Part shown: positions 19,186 to 21,123 of the stretch, one piece after another | Layout: each line of letters opens with the position of its first letter | Position numbering within the stretch: position 1 is the stretch's first letter | Source of the DNA: Flammula alnicola | Taxonomy: Eukaryota; Basidiomycota; Agaricomycetes; Agaricales; Strophariaceae | DNA length: 21,123 bases | Reading direction: 5' to 3' | Assembly (NCBI GenBank): GCA_015499995.1 | Contig: JADNRV010000628.1 | Span: 1 to 21,123 of the forward strand | The notes under the pieces: model-generated | What the model was told of the DNA's origin: nothing | Databases searched by the model: none | The model's input: only the letters and a program-made list of their open reading frames with translations | Translations under genes and position numbers: made by a program

Positions 19186-19748
19186 TGGCAGTTTGTCCCG
19201 CTCCACTGCTAGTACTGAATATTAATTGTATCATTAGAGAATTTAAGACAGTCATAAACATAGCATCTTGACGTTGCACTCAACTTTTCAAGACGTTTCA
19301 TGTTTATTTTTCTAGAGGCATAAGCTCCTTGGGTTTCAGCGGAATCGGGAAACCGTTGCTTGCTTCCTTGACACATATGTAAGCAGAGGACCCCCATCAA
19401 TCATGGGTGAGATCATAATGATATAGGCCCTCCAATAAAGGTCTAGCTATCCAAGCTCATCTCTGATTTACGCAACGAGTACCCCGAATGTGTTCAACAC
19501 TAATCCATTTGGCCTGGGTCACAGCCCAGCTCACCACTAATTAAAATGCAGGGGAGATTGAAGGAGCTCAGACGTAACTAAATTGGTAGAATGATGAGAA
19601 AGCTGAAGTGTCCTCAGGAACATGTTGGAGCAGCCTGAGGGTTCTTCGAGGCTCGTGAGGAAAAGAAAGACTGCGCAATTAGGAATAAGCGACAGCAGAC
19701 AACGTGACACATGGTATGTGATTATCTTCTTGAGTACGACTACAACCC
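19186..19748. other. Intergenic: Pex7 3' region and upstream region of the TET/JBP gene
   Basis: Nothing on the minus strand is supported. On the plus strand a 35-codon stretch starting at 19622 (MLEQPEGSSRLVRKRKTAQL) is basic and ends near GGTATGTG (19712-19719), a good-looking donor. It resembles the basic N-termini of some relatives of the next gene. However, no acceptor joins it in frame to the next gene's first exon, so I did not include it. Confidence 0.35.
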
Positions 19749-21033
19749 ATGGCAAACTCAGCGGGACCGATGGGAATCGAGCTGACAGAAAGCATCGCAA
19801 CATATCTACGAGCGAAGTTCAAGAATGAAATGGCGGGTGCGCCTGCTCGAGCGGCTTTCCCTGATCACTTCAGTCTTCTCCTCCTTCAAGAATGCGATCA
19901 CTTAGTGAATGTTTTAGTAGCGGCTTACCGGAATAGGAGTGAGTTCCTTTGACTCTTTAATAGGAACATTAGTTAACGAGGAGATACAGAAACCACTAGC
20001 TGGGCAGTAGACAGTTATGCCGCCTACCTGGCTGATACGAGTCCGAAATCAACAGGGCGAAATGAACGGTACGAAGAACAAATCAAAAAAATGTATCCGC
20101 CGCTACAGGGCAGTGGATCGGAAACCTACGAGACGCAGCCTTTTGTGGTGGTAGATCTTGAAGGCAATATCCTCGTGTGGTACATGCCTGCTTGTTTGCT
20201 GAAACCCCGTCAGGTAAGGGCAATGTTGCTGCAATCAGGTATCGGATGACTTATAATCGCATTGCATCAGCTTATCATGTGGCAAAGTCTGAAAACAATA
20301 GAGAATTTTCTGACCGTGCTGCCTAACTCGAGCAGTTGGAGGGTTAATGACACCCACTATGCGGATACGGGAAGTTGCACGATTCGGCCGGGAACCGTTA
20401 GTGTGGCGCCGGCCTGGTATCAACAAGCACATGCGGTAAGCGAGTTCCCGCGGAACAGATTACAATCGGATAACTGCGCTCACAAGAATATAGAAATCTC
20501 ACAGCATGGAAGTATCGGCCGCCCTACGCACAGATCGCGGACTTCGATGGCTTCAAGAAATCAAGGAAAGCTCGGCACTAATTGGCGCGGTCCTAGCCAT
20601 AATCCACCCGGCCCTTTATGAAGCAGGAATACAGGCCTTAAGAACGATCGCTGCCAACCCAGAAATCGTCGAGAAAGGGGGAAAGCTGCCAGACGTACTG
20701 GCTGCATGGTCATCGCCATTTTCGGGATTGTCGGTCATCAATAACCGCCAGACTCCAGTCCATCGTGACAATGGCGGTCCTTACTACTCAATGGATCTTC
20801 TAGCTACCCTCGGTCCATATGTCGGTGGCACCATGGAACTACCGGGCTTGGGATGTCGGGTGAAATATGACTCTGGTACCCTCGTTGCGCTATGTGGGCG
20901 AGTTCTTCCGCACGGCGCGACGGCTCAGGGTCAAAGAGCCTGTTTTGCCTATTACATGCGCGAAAGTGTAATGCGTACCCTGCTCAACAAAGAACCGACA
21001 TGGGTTAGCAGCGATATCATTGATGGGCTGTAG
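19749..21033 (+). CDS. TET/JBP-type 2-oxoglutarate/Fe(II) dioxygenase (putative nucleic-acid base oxidase)
   Basis: Predicted to use Fe(II), O2 and 2-oxoglutarate to oxidise a base such as 5-methylcytosine, as shown for a TET homolog of the mushroom Coprinopsis cinerea. Four exons: 19749-19938, 19990-20213, 20271-20435, 20494-21033, totalling 372 residues. The C-terminal double-stranded beta-helix shows SVINNRQTPVHRDNGG, giving the metal triad His283, Asp285 and distal His333 (in GRVLPHGA), with Arg341 (GQRACFAYYMRESV) as the likely 2-oxoglutarate anchor. Between them lie YYSMDLLATLGPYVGGTMEL and YDSGTLVALCGRVL, typical of mushroom members. All four catalytic residues are intact. The N-terminal 190 residues include LEGNILVWYMPACLL, also seen in relatives. 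The start at 19749 is the first in-frame ATG that splices cleanly; a longer N-terminus is possible. Exon 4 uses acceptor TATAG at 20493, which keeps frame, unlike the CACAG 11 bases later. Confidence 0.85.
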
Positions 21034-21123
21034 AGAATGTTGTATGGTCACTGCACAATGCCAATATAAGTTTATCGTGGATACAGGAAGTAAGGAAAAT
21101 GTTGTGTATCTGCTTGGGAAATC
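21034..21123. other. 3' flank of the TET/JBP gene to window end
   Basis: Ninety bases of 3' untranslated sequence. It contains AATATAAG (21062-21069), a possible weak polyadenylation-type element. No other feature is seen. Confidence 0.3.

Noticed and set aside
19622..19748. Upstream coding exon for the TET/JBP gene (MLEQPEGSSRLVRKRKTAQL)
   Set aside because: Protein-like and followed by a good donor, but no acceptor joins it in frame to the following exon.

Overview
This window is nuclear DNA from a filamentous fungus, almost certainly a mushroom-forming basidiomycete (Agaricomycetes). Its genes are dense and cut by many short introns (mostly about 45-75 nt) with GT..AG ends. The encoded families fit that lineage: a GH16 laminarinase, a multi-Zn2Cys6 protein, a TET/JBP dioxygenase and Pex7. 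I rebuilt the exon chains by hand from reading frame, splice sites and family motifs. Eight of the nine chains are uninterrupted multiples of three; the exception is the phosphoglucomutase at the left edge.

Left part (1-4400): the 5' three quarters of a phosphoglucomutase gene runs leftward. It is clear up to about position 293, then carries several apparent one-base losses before the window edge. A 423-bp and a 442-bp non-autonomous hAT-type transposon follow, each with TAGGGTTG-type inverted ends and a perfect 8-bp target duplication. The first sits 49 bp from the phosphoglucomutase start codon. No convincing gene lies between or just beyond them.

Middle (4400-9510): a DUF676 serine esterase of the lipid-droplet lipase type (+) converges on the ATP-dependent NAD(P)HX dehydratase (-). 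A secreted GH16 endo-beta-1,3(4)-glucanase (+) is divergent from the dehydratase.

Right-centre (9830-15722): three consecutive + strand genes encode zinc-binding proteins. The first has five tandem Zn2Cys6 clusters plus a half cluster. The second has three copies of a finger with fixed spacing C-x2-C-x16-W-x2-H-x3-C. The third has one copy of the same finger. I know no name for this finger. This block is the most likely place for an undescribed regulatory family.

Right end (16325-21033): a sirtuin (-) and the peroxisomal import receptor Pex7 (+) are divergent with only 79 bp between start codons. A complete TET/JBP-type 2-oxoglutarate/Fe(II) dioxygenase follows, a candidate nucleic-acid base oxidase. 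The genes do not form one pathway. Themes are housekeeping metabolism (Pgm, NAD(P)HX repair, Pex7, sirtuin), wall or polysaccharide breakdown (GH16), and lineage-specific DNA-binding or DNA-modifying proteins. No tRNA, rRNA or CRISPR array was recognised.
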